Shown here piece by piece: positions 53,723 to 62,680 of a stretch of DNA of 64,000 nt. Both the position numbers and the translations under genes were made by a program. Location: positions 62,001 through 126,000 of the forward strand of contig NZ_JAPDDP010000002.1 in NCBI RefSeq assembly GCF_027587195.1. Reading direction: 5' to 3'. Positions within the stretch are counted from its first letter, which is position 1. Each line of letters opens with the position of its first letter. This stretch comes from Solirubrobacter phytolaccae (lineage in GTDB: Bacteria; Actinomycetota; Thermoleophilia; Solirubrobacterales; Solirubrobacteraceae). The notes beneath the pieces are model-generated. The model was not told the DNA's origin, did no database searches, and was given only the letters and a program-made list of their open reading frames with translations.

Positions 53723-55212
53723 GCCTTTCCGCGCCCGTAGAAGAGCTTGAGGCCCTTCGTGATGAGCCCGGTGACCTTTGCGTTGTAGGGGAAGAAGTGC
53801 ACTTCTCGTTTGAGCGGCAGCCGGTAGGTCATGATCGCCTGCTGACGCGTGTACTTCTTCAGGCCCGCCGGGCCGTGACGCACGCCCAGGCCCGACGCTT
53901 TCCAGCCGCCCATGGGCAGTTCGAGCGCGAGGTAGTTGACGGCCGCGTCGTTGATGCAGACGGCGCCGGCCTCGACGCGGCGGGCGACCCGCTGCCCCTT
54001 GGCGACGTCGCGCGTGAAGACCGCCGCGCCCAGCCCGTACGGGGAGTCGTTGGCCTGGCGGATCGCCTCGTCGGCGTCTTTGACGCGCATGATCGGCAGC
54101 GTGGGGCCGAAGGTCTCCTCGGTCATCGCCGTCATCGAGTGGTCGGCGTCGGCGATGATGGTCGGCTCGAAGAACCGGCCGGCGCCTTCACGGCGATGCC
54201 CGCCGACGAGCACGCGCGCGCCCGCGTCCCGGGCCTGCTGGACGTGCTGCTCGACGATGTCCATCTGCGGTGGGAACGTCATCGCGCCCACGTCGATCGA
54301 GCCCGCACCCTCGGGTGGGCCCTGACGCAGGGCCTTGGTCTTGTCCGCGACCTTGGCCACGAACTCGTCGTAGACCGGAGCCTCCACGTAGACGCGCTCG
54401 ATCGAGATGCACGTCTGGCCACCGTTCTGCATCGAGTAGTAGACCGCCGCGTTGGCGGCCCGCTCGAGGTCCGCGTCGGCGAGGACGATCATGGGGTCCT
54501 TGCCGCCGAGCTCCAGCGAGACGGGCGTGAGGGTCTGGGCGGCGCGCTCCATGACCTTTCGTCCAGTGCGCGTGGAGCCCGTGAACATCACCATGTCGAC
54601 ATGGTCGATCAGGACGGCCCCGGTCTCCCCGGTGCCGACCGCAACTTGGAAGATCCCTTCAGGGAGGCCGGCCTCATGCAGCCCACGTTGGAACAAGAGG
54701 GACGTCAGCGGCGTCACCTCGGATGGCTTGACGACGACGGCGTTCCCCGCGGCGAGCGCTGGGATGGCGTCCCCGACCGAGTTGACGAGCGGGTAGTTCC
54801 AGGGCCCGATCACGCCGACGACGCCGAGGGGGCGGTAGCGGACGACCATGGAACGCCCGAGGACGAACGGGTTCGTCGTCCGGACTCGTTCATCCGCAAG
54901 CCATTTCGGCGCTTTGCGCGGCCAAAAGCCGAGCGCGTTGGCGCCGTAGGCGACCTCCACGAGCATCGCGTCCTCGCGCGCCTTGCCCGTCTCGGCCACG
55001 ATCGTGTCCGCGACTTCCTCGGCGTGCTCGACGAGCCACTGCTGCGCCCGCTTTAGGATTCGCCCGCGGCCCGCATAGCCCAGCGCTTCCCACGCCGGCT
55101 GGGCGGCCCGGGCGCGCTCGACGAGCCCGGCCACGTCCTCGGGGGACGTGACCGGCACCTCGCGGATGGTCTCGCCCGTCGCGGGGTTCTCGACAGCGAT
55201 CGTCTCGGCCAT
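53719..55212 (-). CDS. aldehyde dehydrogenase
   Basis: 497 residues, the usual length. NAD(P)-binding GPWNYPLVNSVGDAIPALAAGN and FTGSTRTGRKV; catalytic Glu in LELGGKDPM and catalytic Cys in NGGQTCISIER; ETFGPTLPIM. Oxidises an aldehyde to the acid. Broad-range (coniferyl/succinate-semialdehyde-like); substrate unknown. ATG 55212. Confidence 0.95.
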   Translation of the reverse strand: MAETIAVENPATGETIREVPVTSPEDVAGLVERARAAQPAWEALGYAGRGRILKRAQQWLVEHAEEVADTIVAETGKAREDAMLVEVAYGANALGFWPRKAPKWLADERVRTTNPFVLGRSMVVRYRPLGVVGVIGPWNYPLVNSVGDAIPALAAGNAVVVKPSEVTPLTSLLFQRGLHEAGLPEGIFQVAVGTGETGAVLIDHVDMVMFTGSTRTGRKVMERAAQTLTPVSLELGGKDPMIVLADADLERAANAAVYYSMQNGGQTCISIERVYVEAPVYDEFVAKVADKTKALRQGPPEGAGSIDVGAMTFPPQMDIVEQHVQQARDAGARVLVGGHRREGAGRFFEPTIIADADHSMTAMTEETFGPTLPIMRVKDADEAIRQANDSPYGLGAAVFTRDVAKGQRVARRVEAGAVCINDAAVNYLALELPMGGWKASGLGVRHGPAGLKKYTRQQAIMTYRLPLKREVHFFPYNAKVTGLITKGLKLFYGRGKA

Positions 55213-55226
55213 GCGGCCGAGCCTAC

Positions 55227-55685
55227 CTACTCGGTGATCGTCAGCTTCTCGATCTTCGCGTCTTCACGCGGCTTGTCACGGCCGTCGGTCGGCAGGCCCT
55301 CGAGCTTCTCGACGACGTCCATGCCGGACGTGACCTGGCCGAAGTTCGTGTGCTTGCCGTCCAGCCACGGCGTGGCGTCCAGCGTGACGATGAAGAACTG
55401 CGAGCCGTTCGTGTTCGGGCCGGCGTTGGCCATCGCGAGCGAGCCGCGGACCAGCTTGTGGTCGTTGATCTCGTCCTCGAACGTGTAGCCCGGGCCACCG
55501 GTGCCGGTGCCCTGCGGGCAGCCGCCCTGGATCATGAAGTCCTTGATGATCCGGTGGAAGGAAAGACCGTCGTAGAAGCCCTTGGCGGCGAGGTCCTTGA
55601 AGTTCTGGACCGTCTTCGGCGAATCCTCGTCGTACAGCTCGATGGTGATGTCACCGAGGTTGGTGGTCATCGTTGCCACGGACAT
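55227..55685 (-). CDS. cyclophilin-type peptidyl-prolyl isomerase
   Basis: 152 residues. Seen: FHRIIKDFMIQGGCP (catalytic Arg, Phe), GSQFFIVTLDATPWLDGKHT and GQVTSGMDVVEKL. No signal: cytoplasmic PpiB-type. ATG 55685 has GAGGAGG upstream. 16 bp downstream of the helicase gene on the same strand; the two are probably co-transcribed. Confidence 0.96.
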   Translation of the reverse strand: MSVATMTTNLGDITIELYDEDSPKTVQNFKDLAAKGFYDGLSFHRIIKDFMIQGGCPQGTGTGGPGYTFEDEINDHKLVRGSLAMANAGPNTNGSQFFIVTLDATPWLDGKHTNFGQVTSGMDVVEKLEGLPTDGRDKPREDAKIEKLTITE

Positions 55686-55701
55686 TGGCTTAGGCCTCCT
55701 C

Positions 55702-57114
55702 TTAGTTACTGACTGGCTCGAGCGCGATCTCGTGCCCGCGCACCGAGACGACCGCCGGCGCAGAGCCGGCGGGCACCTCGAGGAGGGCGAAGCGCTCGAG
55801 GATGCGGACGTTGCGGATCGCCTCGCCGTCCAGGCCGCTCGCGGTCAACGCGGCGATCAGGTCGGCGGCCTCGACGCCGTCGTGGCGCCCGGCGGTCGCG
55901 ATCAGCTTGACGAACACCGCGGTGTTCTCGGCCGGCGTCTCGGCGTCGCGCGGCTTCGTGTGGCGGCGCGGGCGCGGCTCGGACGCGGGCGCCGGAGCGA
56001 CGCGGGCGCCCTCGGTCCACGGTGCGATCTTCGTCGACGCGTGGTTCTCGATCGCCTCGAGCTCGCGCTTCTGGCGCGGCTCCACGAACGTGATCGCGCG
56101 CCCGGAGCGGCCGACGCGGCCCGTGCGGCCGATGCGGTGCACGTAGACGTCGGGCGAGGTCGGCACGTCGAAGTTCACGACGTGCGTGACCGTCGAGATG
56201 TCCAGGCCGCGGGCGGCGACGTCCGTCGCGACGAGGATCGGCACCCGGCCGCTCTTGAACGAGATCATGACGCCGTCGCGCGAGCCCTGGCTCATGTCGC
56301 CGTGCAGCGCGCGCACGTTCATGCCGCGGTTCTTGAGCGTCTGGAACAGCTGCTCGGTGCGGATCTTCGTGCGCGCGAAGACGATCGCCTGGTCGGGCTT
56401 CTCGGACTCGAGCACGCGGGCGAGCGCGTCCGTCTTCTCCTGCGGCTTGGTCTCGAGGTAGAACTGCTCGACCGTGTCGATCGTGAGCGTCGCGGCCTTG
56501 ACCTTGATCAGCACCGGGTCGTACAGGTGACGCTCGGCGAGGCGCTTGATCTCGTTCGGCATCGTCGCGCTGAACAGCGCGGTCTGGCGGCTGCCGGGCG
56601 CGAGGCTGAGGATCTTCTCGACGTCCTCGAGGAAGCCGAGGTCCAGCATCTCGTCGGCCTCGTCGAGCACGATGTAGCGCGCCGAGTGCAGCACGAGCGA
56701 GTGGCGGCTGATGAGGTCCAGCACGCGGCCGACGGTGCCGACCACGACCTGCCCGCCGGCGCGCAGCTGCGCCTGCTGAGTGCGGATCGGCGCGCCGCCG
56801 AAGACGGCGACGGGGTCGATGCCCTTGCGCGCGCCGTAGGCCCGCAGCGCCTGCGTGACCTGGATGCAGAGCTCACGCGTCGGCGTGAGCACGATGGCCT
56901 GGACCTCGTTGTCGTCCGGGTCCACCGACTCCATCAGCGGAAGGCCGAAGGCGGCGGTCTTGCCCGTGCCGGTCTGCGCCTGGCCGATCACGTCCCGCCC
57001 TTCGAGCAACGGGGGGATGGCCTGCTCCTGGATCGGGCTCGGGTTCTCGTACCCGACGTCTTGGAGGGCCTGAAGGATCGGCTCGGACAGTCCGAGCTCG
57101 GCAAAAGTCGTCAT
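55702..57114 (-). CDS. DEAD-box RNA helicase with DbpA-like C-terminal domain
   Basis: 470 residues. Q motif GYENPSPIQEQAI, motif I AQTGTGKT, Ia PTRELCIQV, II VLDEADEML, III FSATMP, V ATDVAARGLD, VI HRIGRTGRVGRSG. An Arg/Pro linker leads to a C-terminal RNA-binding domain of about 75 residues (VFVKLIATAGRHDGVEAADL). CsdA/DeaD-like RNA remodelling in ribosome assembly or cold response. ATG 57114. Confidence 0.95.
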   Translation of the reverse strand: MTTFAELGLSEPILQALQDVGYENPSPIQEQAIPPLLEGRDVIGQAQTGTGKTAAFGLPLMESVDPDDNEVQAIVLTPTRELCIQVTQALRAYGARKGIDPVAVFGGAPIRTQQAQLRAGGQVVVGTVGRVLDLISRHSLVLHSARYIVLDEADEMLDLGFLEDVEKILSLAPGSRQTALFSATMPNEIKRLAERHLYDPVLIKVKAATLTIDTVEQFYLETKPQEKTDALARVLESEKPDQAIVFARTKIRTEQLFQTLKNRGMNVRALHGDMSQGSRDGVMISFKSGRVPILVATDVAARGLDISTVTHVVNFDVPTSPDVYVHRIGRTGRVGRSGRAITFVEPRQKRELEAIENHASTKIAPWTEGARVAPAPASEPRPRRHTKPRDAETPAENTAVFVKLIATAGRHDGVEAADLIAALTASGLDGEAIRNVRILERFALLEVPAGSAPAVVSVRGHEIALEPVSN

Positions 57115-57182
57115 TTTCGATCCAGGAGGCTAGAACACTCGCCGCAATCACGCGCGGAGTGGCCGCTAGGCTCGTGCGCCTT

Positions 57183-58118
57183 ATGTCGCTCACCGTAGTC
57201 GGATCCATCGCCTTTGACGCCGTCGAGACCGAGTCGGGCAAGCGCGACCGCCTGCTGGGCGGCGCGGCCGTGCACTTCTCCCTCGCTTCTTCGTTCCTCG
57301 CCGAGACCCGTGTGGTGGGTCCAGTCGGCGACGACTTCGGCGATGAGGAGTACGCCGTCCTGCACAACCGCGGCGTCGTCACCGACGACGTCGAGCACGT
57401 GCCCGGCGGCAAGACGTTCTTCTGGGCGGGGCGCTACGAGCGCGACGTCAACATCCGCCACACGCTGCAGACGGACCTGAACGTCTTCGAGACGTTCGAG
57501 CCCAAGCTCTCGCAGGCTTCACAGGACGCGGACGTGCTGTTCCTCGCGAACATCCAGCCCGACCTGCAGCGCGCCGTGCGCGAGCAGTGCACCGGCGCGC
57601 GCTTCGTCGCCCTGGACACGATGAACCTGTGGATCGACATCGCGCGCGAGTCGCTCGTGAAGACGATCGCCGGCGTGGACTGCCTGATCGTCAATGACGG
57701 CGAGGCCAAGCAGCTCACGGACGAGCCGAACCTGGTCCGCGCCGCGCAGAAGATCATGGAGATGGGCCCGCGCGTCGTCGTCATCAAGTTCGGCGAGTAC
57801 GGCGCGAACATGTACACGAAGGACGGCGTCTTCGGCATCCCCGCGTACCCGACGGCCGACGTCGTCGACCCCACGGGTGCGGGTGACACGTTCGCCGGCG
57901 GCTTCGTCGGCTACATCGCCGCGCACGCGGACGAGGAGATCACGGACGAGCTGCTGCGCCGCGCGATGGCGTACGGCACGGCGCTGGCCTCCTTCAACGT
58001 CGAGGCGTTCGGGACCGAGCGCATGCAGACCCTCACGGCCGACGAGGTCAACGAGCGCGTCGCCGAGCTGCAGCGGGTGACGGTCTTCGACGCGTCACCC
58101 GTGCCGCTCCGCGGCTAA
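57183..58118 (+). CDS. PfkB-family sugar/nucleoside kinase
   Basis: 311 residues. N-terminal VVGSIAFDAVET with LGGAAVHFSLASSF, and the catalytic PfkB signature DPTGAGDTFAGGFVGY (anion hole and Asp). ADK/ribokinase-like. Substrate unclear. ATG 57183 without a visible ribosome site; a leaderless transcript is possible. Confidence 0.93.
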   Translation: MSLTVVGSIAFDAVETESGKRDRLLGGAAVHFSLASSFLAETRVVGPVGDDFGDEEYAVLHNRGVVTDDVEHVPGGKTFFWAGRYERDVNIRHTLQTDLNVFETFEPKLSQASQDADVLFLANIQPDLQRAVREQCTGARFVALDTMNLWIDIARESLVKTIAGVDCLIVNDGEAKQLTDEPNLVRAAQKIMEMGPRVVVIKFGEYGANMYTKDGVFGIPAYPTADVVDPTGAGDTFAGGFVGYIAAHADEEITDELLRRAMAYGTALASFNVEAFGTERMQTLTADEVNERVAELQRVTVFDASPVPLRG

Positions 58119-58132
58119 AGCGGGGGGCCCGC

Positions 58133-58150
58133 GGGGGGCGGCAGCCCCCC
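58133..58150. terminator. GGGGGGC-GGCA-GCCCCCC hairpin
   Basis: 7-bp perfect arms in the 43-bp space between the convergent PfkB and ferritin-like genes. Likely a bidirectional terminator, lacking a T-run. Confidence 0.6.
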
Positions 58151-58161
58151 CGGTGGATTAC

Positions 58162-58833
58162 TTAGCCCGTGATGAACCCGGTGCCGGTGACGGCGGCCAG
58201 GACCTGCTTCTCGGTCTTGGGCTCGTCGACCACGGCCGGTGCCGGGTTCTGACCGCTGATCAGGCGGACCCAGGACGCGTGGCGCGCCTCCACCGAGTGG
58301 ATGCTCAGCGCGGCCTTGACGACCGGGCGCTGGAAGATGTTCGGACCCTGGCCGGCGTAGGCCGCCACGCCCGTGTCCTCGAGCACCTGCGCCGTGGCCA
58401 TGAACTTGGCCTGGTCGGTGATCGTGTCCTTGAAGTCGAACGTCGGCTTCTTGACCGCGGCGCTGCCGAGCACGGACTGCAGGAGCCGCACGTGCGCGTC
58501 CTCGTGCGCCGCGACGACCTCCGCGAAGTTCGAGATCAGCCAGCCCGGCAGGGCCTTCGCCTGCACGGCCTGGATGTAGAACGCGGCCTCGAGGAACTCG
58601 AGCGTGAGCGCGTAGTTGAGGATCTTGACGTCGTTGGCCTTGGAGGGCTTGGACGAGATCGCGGCGTGCGCGGGCGAGAGCAGCCCGTCGAACACGCTGC
58701 CGGCGACGACGAGCCCGGCCGTGGCCGCGCCCGTGCGCTTGAAGAAGTCAGCACGCGTCGCACCGGCGGCGTGCGCGGTCTCCTCGATCGCGCCGTCCTT
58801 GTCGAAGGCGGCGAGGTTCAAAAGCGAAGTCAT
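58162..58833 (-). CDS. ferritin-like domain protein (PF13668 type) 2
   Basis: 223 residues. N-terminal ATRADFFKRTGAATAGLVVAG looks like a Tat-like or hydrophobic export/anchor segment. The four-helix ferritin-like domain follows: NYALTLEFLEAAFY (metal Glu), AHEDAHVRLL (Glu, His), SVEARHASWV (Glu, His). Related to desiccation-related proteins (Ferritin_2). Start ATG 58833. 10 bp from its paralog upstream, a tandem duplicate. Confidence 0.85.
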   Translation of the reverse strand: MTSLLNLAAFDKDGAIEETAHAAGATRADFFKRTGAATAGLVVAGSVFDGLLSPAHAAISSKPSKANDVKILNYALTLEFLEAAFYIQAVQAKALPGWLISNFAEVVAAHEDAHVRLLQSVLGSAAVKKPTFDFKDTITDQAKFMATAQVLEDTGVAAYAGQGPNIFQRPVVKAALSIHSVEARHASWVRLISGQNPAPAVVDEPKTEKQVLAAVTGTGFITG

Positions 58834-58843
58834 CAACAGGCTC

Positions 58844-59515
58844 CTAGGACTGGATGAAGCCGGTATCGGCCACCGCGGACAGCACGGTCGACTCGCGCTT
58901 GGGCGGGTCGGTGATGCCGGGTGCCGGCGAGGTCATGTTCAGGAAGCGGATCCAGCCCGCGTGGCGGGCCTCCACCGAGTGGATGCCGAGCGCGGCGACG
59001 ACGACCGCCTTCTGCGAGATGTTCGGGCCCTGGCCGGCGTACGCCGCCACACCCGTGTCCTCGAGCAGCTGCGCGGTCTGCATGAAGGTCTTCTCGTCGC
59101 CGAGGGCGGCGCTGAAGTCGAACGTCGGCTTCTTGACCGCGGCCTTGCCGAGCACGCTCTTGAGCAGCGTGACGTGCTTGGCCTCGTGGTCGGCGACCGT
59201 GTCCAGGAACTTCAGGACGTCCGGCGTCTTGACGATGTTGGCCGCCTTCGCGGCGGCGTAGAACTCGGCTTCCAGGAACTCGAGCGTGAGCGCGTAGTTC
59301 AGGATCTTGACGTCGTTCTTGGCCGACTTCTTGGAGGTGGAGATCGCGGCGGCGGCGGGCGAGAGCAGGCTCTCGAACATCGCTCCCGCAGCCACGAAAC
59401 CCGCCGTGGCGATGCCGGCGCGCTTGAGGATGTCCCCGCGCGTGGCACCAGCGTCTTTCGCCATCTCGCGGATCGCGCCTTCGCGATCCAGAACTTCGAG
59501 GTTCAAGGCGTTCAT
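58844..59515 (-). CDS. ferritin-like domain protein (PF13668 type) 1
   Basis: 223 residues and clearly homologous along its whole length to the next gene. TRGDILKRAGIATAGFVAAG at the N-terminus (Tat-like), then NYALTLEFLEAEFY, DHEAKHVTLL and SVEARHAGWI carrying the ferritin-type Glu and His ligands. Start ATG 59515. Possibly stores metal or protects against desiccation or peroxide outside the membrane (inference). Confidence 0.85.
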   Translation of the reverse strand: MNALNLEVLDREGAIREMAKDAGATRGDILKRAGIATAGFVAAGAMFESLLSPAAAAISTSKKSAKNDVKILNYALTLEFLEAEFYAAAKAANIVKTPDVLKFLDTVADHEAKHVTLLKSVLGKAAVKKPTFDFSAALGDEKTFMQTAQLLEDTGVAAYAGQGPNISQKAVVVAALGIHSVEARHAGWIRFLNMTSPAPGITDPPKRESTVLSAVADTGFIQS

Positions 59516-59597
59516 GGCAATGAAGCGCAGGTGCACCGGAACCTGGATCACCACGTTGGCGCACGAGCTACATCCGGCGGCGTACGATGACCGTGGG

Positions 59598-59870
59598 ATG
59601 GGTTGGACGATGCTCTACCTGTTCGTGTTCCTGAAGCTGCCGATCGTCGCGGCCTGCTGGATCATCTGGTGGGCGGTCCGGCAGACGACCGACACGGACG
59701 ACGTCATCAGCGACGGCGGGACGCCGATCCCGCGCCGTCCGCATCCCCGTCGGCCGCGCCGCCCGCGCCCGCCGCGCCGGGGCGGCCCGGGCTGCGGAGC
59801 GCACGTCTCGCCACCCCCACGCGTCCGCTCCGTCACCGCCGCGGGCCGTGCTCGTACGTTGCACCGGTAG
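59598..59870 (+). CDS. small membrane protein with basic Pro-rich tail
   Basis: 90 residues. One helix (LYLFVFLKLPIVAACWIIWW), then a polar stretch DTDDVISDGG and a Pro/Arg-rich tail (RRPHPRRPRRPRPP). Resembles small conserved proteins of Solirubrobacterales. Start ATG 59598; 12 bp before dcd. Function unknown. Confidence 0.6.
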   Translation: MGWTMLYLFVFLKLPIVAACWIIWWAVRQTTDTDDVISDGGTPIPRRPHPRRPRRPRPPRRGGPGCGAHVSPPPRVRSVTAAGRARTLHR

Positions 59871-59882
59871 CCTGTCCGCCTC

Positions 59883-60449
59883 GTGACCGCCTCCGTGCTC
59901 TCCGACGGCACGATCCGCCGTCTCGTCGACGACGGCCAGATCGTCGTCAAGCCCTGGGACCCGTCGCTCGTGCAGCCGGCGTCCGTCGACCTGCGCCTGG
60001 GCGACTCCTTCCGCGTCTTCAGCAACCACAAGGTCGCGACCATCGACCTGCGTGACGGGCCGGCCGCGAACCTGACCGAAGAGGTCGTGGTCACCGCGGA
60101 GGAGGGCTTCGTCATCCACCCCGGCGAGTTCTGCCTCGGCCGGACCGAGGAATGGGTGGAGCTGCCCGACGACATCGTCGCCCGGATCGAGGGCAAGTCG
60201 TCGCTCGGGCGGCTCGGGCTGATCGTCCACGCCACCGCCGGGTTCATCGACCCGGGCTGGAAGGGCACGCTCACGCTCGAGCTCAACAACCTCACGCGCG
60301 TCCCGATCAAGCTCTATCCGGGGCTGCTGATCGCGCAGCTCTCGTTCATGACCCTGGACCGCCCCGCGGAGAAGCCGTACGGCTCCGCCGAGCTGGGCTC
60401 GCACTACCAGGGCCAGGTGGCGGCCACCGAGAGCCGCTACATGCGGTAG
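59883..60449 (+). CDS. dcd: dCTP deaminase
   Basis: 188 residues, family length. Seen: QPASVDLRLGDSF, GKSSLGRLGLIVHATAGFID (catalytic Glu lies just before) and GTLTLELNN. Makes dUTP (or dUMP in bifunctional forms) from dCTP. Which form cannot be told from the sequence by eye. Start GTG 59883. Confidence 0.95.
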   Translation: MTASVLSDGTIRRLVDDGQIVVKPWDPSLVQPASVDLRLGDSFRVFSNHKVATIDLRDGPAANLTEEVVVTAEEGFVIHPGEFCLGRTEEWVELPDDIVARIEGKSSLGRLGLIVHATAGFIDPGWKGTLTLELNNLTRVPIKLYPGLLIAQLSFMTLDRPAEKPYGSAELGSHYQGQVAATESRYMR

Positions 60450-60459
60450 CTTCCCGCGC

Positions 60460-60693
60460 GTGTTCGCCTCGCTGCTGCTGTTCGCCCAGGAGCACCTCGT
60501 CGAAGAGGAAGTCTCCAAGACGCCGTTCTACGTCGCCGCGGGCGCGCTCGTGGCGTTCGCCGCGCTGCTCTCGGCGGTCGGCATCGCCCGCCACGCGACG
60601 TTCCCGCCCTCCCGCGGCGTGGCCAACGGCCTCATCCTCGTGACGCTCATCCTGGTGGCCGCGGCGGCTTACACCGCCGTCATCACCGGGTAG
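60460..60693 (+). CDS. small two-helix membrane protein
   Basis: 77 residues: short acidic lead (EHLVEEEVSK), helix 1 (FYVAAGALVAFAALLSAVGI), loop, helix 2 (GLILVTLILVAAAAYTAVIT). GTG 60460, 10 nt after dcd. Conserved-looking, function unknown. Confidence 0.7.
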   Translation: MFASLLLFAQEHLVEEEVSKTPFYVAAGALVAFAALLSAVGIARHATFPPSRGVANGLILVTLILVAAAAYTAVITG

Positions 60694-60765
60694 ACGACGC
60701 CCGGGCCTCGGTCCCCGCCACAATGGGGGGCCAGAGACTTAACCCTCCCCTCCAAGAGGAGCAGC

Positions 60766-62091
60766 ATGGGAACCGAGGAGCAGACTGAAACTGGTGGCGT
60801 GGCGACGGCGTCTGAGACGCTGACGATCACGGACAATCGCACGGGCAAGACCTACGAGGTCCCGCTCGAGGACGGCACGATCCGCGCGACCGCGTTGCGC
60901 GACATCAAGGTCAAAGAGAGCGACTTCGGGGTCATGTCCTACGACCCCGCCTTCATGAACACCGCGTCGTGTCGCTCGGCCGTCACGTACCTGGACGGCG
61001 AGGCCGGCGTCCTGGAATACCGCGGTTATCCGATCGAGCAGCTCGCCGAGCACTCCACCTACCTCGAGGTCGCTTATCTCCTCGTACACGGGGAGCTGCC
61101 GAACGCGAAGCAGCTCGAGGAGTGGACGAACAAGATCACGACGCACACGTTCGTGCACGAGAACGTCAAGAGCTTCATCCAGGGCTTCCGCTACGACGCG
61201 CACCCGATGGGGATGCTGCTCGCGTCGGTCGGCGCGCTCTCGACGTTCTATCCGGACGCGAACCAGATCAAGGACCCGGAGATCCGCTACCTGCAGATCA
61301 TCCGCCTGATCGCCAAGATGCCGACGCTGGCGGCGTTCGCCTACCGCCACAACATGGGCCAGCCGTACGTCTATCCGGACAACGAGCTCGACTACCCCGG
61401 CAACTTCCTGTCGATGCTGTTCAAGATGAGCGAGCTCAAGTACGAGCCCGATCCTCGGCTCTCGCGGGCGCTGGACATCCTCTTCATCCTCCACGCCGAC
61501 CACGAGCAGAACTGCTCGACGAGCGCCGTCCGCGCCGTCGGCTCCTCGCAGGTCGATCCGTACTCCGCGGTCGCCGCGGGCGTCGCGGCGCTCTACGGCC
61601 CGCTGCACGGCGGCGCCAACGAGCAGGTCCTGCGCATGCTGCGCCGGATCGAGCGCAAGGAGAACATCCCGGACTTCATCGCCGGCGTGAAGGAGGGCAA
61701 GGAGCGCCTGATGGGCTTCGGGCACCGGGTCTACAAGAACCACGACCCGCGCGCGACGATCATCAAGAAGGCCTGCGACGACGTCTTCGAGGTCACGGGC
61801 GTGAACCCGCTGCTCGAGATCGCCATCGAGCTCGAGAAGATCGCGCTCGAGGACGAGTACTTCGTCAAGCGCAAGCTGTACCCCAACGTCGACTTCTACT
61901 CGGGCCTGATCTACGAGGCGCTGCATATGCCGGTCGGCATGTTCACGGTGCTCTTCGCGATCCCCCGCACGAGCGGCTGGATCTCCCAGTGGCTCGAGAT
62001 GATCGACGACAAGGAGCAGAAGATCGCCCGCCCGCGCCAGATCTACACGGGTGAGCGCAACCGGGATTACATCCCGGTCTCGCAGCGTTAA
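60766..62091 (+). CDS. gltA: citrate synthase
   Basis: 441 residues, type II length. Catalytic His in LHADHEQNCST and in YGPLHGGANE, catalytic Asp in YPNVDFYSGL, and FGHRVYKNHDPRA. Joins acetyl-CoA and oxaloacetate at entry to the TCA cycle. ATG 60766 with AAGAGGAG upstream. Completes an acetate-use set with Acs and ActP elsewhere in the window. Confidence 0.97.
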   Translation: MGTEEQTETGGVATASETLTITDNRTGKTYEVPLEDGTIRATALRDIKVKESDFGVMSYDPAFMNTASCRSAVTYLDGEAGVLEYRGYPIEQLAEHSTYLEVAYLLVHGELPNAKQLEEWTNKITTHTFVHENVKSFIQGFRYDAHPMGMLLASVGALSTFYPDANQIKDPEIRYLQIIRLIAKMPTLAAFAYRHNMGQPYVYPDNELDYPGNFLSMLFKMSELKYEPDPRLSRALDILFILHADHEQNCSTSAVRAVGSSQVDPYSAVAAGVAALYGPLHGGANEQVLRMLRRIERKENIPDFIAGVKEGKERLMGFGHRVYKNHDPRATIIKKACDDVFEVTGVNPLLEIAIELEKIALEDEYFVKRKLYPNVDFYSGLIYEALHMPVGMFTVLFAIPRTSGWISQWLEMIDDKEQKIARPRQIYTGERNRDYIPVSQR

Positions 62092-62107
62092 GCACTGATA
62101 GGCGGCT

Positions 62108-62138
62108 AACCCCCCTTGACGGGACGAGGGGCTGGGTT
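62108..62138 (+). terminator. AACCC/GGGTT stem after gltA
   Basis: An imperfect stem (AACCC...GGGTT with inner CCT/AGG pairing) 17 nt past the gltA stop, followed by TTGTTTC. It reads as a weak intrinsic terminator. Confidence 0.4.
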
Positions 62139-62143
62139 GTTTC

Positions 62144-62677
62144 ATGCAACTCATGCTCCTCACCCTCCCCATCGGCACGACGGTCCTGGTCCGGCCGATC
62201 GAGCCCGAGGACAAGCCGCTGCTCTCCCTCGGCCTAAAGACGCTGAGCCCGGAGACCGCCATGCGGCGCTTCCTCACGCTCAAGACGTCGTTCAGCGCGG
62301 CTGAGCTGCGGTACCTGACCGAGGTCGACCAGGTCGACCACATCGCGCTCGTCGCCGTCGACGCCGACCACGGGTTCCTGATCGGCGTGGCCCGCTGCGT
62401 GCGCGTGGCCCCGGACACGGCGGAGCTCGCGATCGTGATCGGCGATCCGTGGCAGCGGCAGGGCCTCGGGCGGGCGCTGGTGGACGAGCTGGCCGTGCGT
62501 GCGTCCGCGCAGGGGATCACGCGCTTCAGCGGCACGATGATGGCGACGAACCGCGGCGCGGTGCGGCTGATGCGCGGCTTCGGGACGCACATCGACCGCG
62601 ACTTGATCGAGTCGGGCGTGCGTGAGATCGTCGTCCAGTTCGCCTCAAGCGCCCAACTGGTCGCGCCGATGCACTGA
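62144..62677 (+). CDS. GNAT-family N-acetyltransferase
   Basis: 177 residues. VRPIEPEDKPLL near the N-terminus, acetyl-CoA loop GDPWQRQGLGRALVDELAVRA (near 105-125) and the final strand region MRGFGTHI. Resembles the GNAT domain of protein lysine acetyltransferases of the Pat type, but substrate is unknown. ATG 62144. Stop lies 3 nt before the next start. Confidence 0.85.
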   Translation: MQLMLLTLPIGTTVLVRPIEPEDKPLLSLGLKTLSPETAMRRFLTLKTSFSAAELRYLTEVDQVDHIALVAVDADHGFLIGVARCVRVAPDTAELAIVIGDPWQRQGLGRALVDELAVRASAQGITRFSGTMMATNRGAVRLMRGFGTHIDRDLIESGVREIVVQFASSAQLVAPMH

Positions 62678-62680
62678 CGC

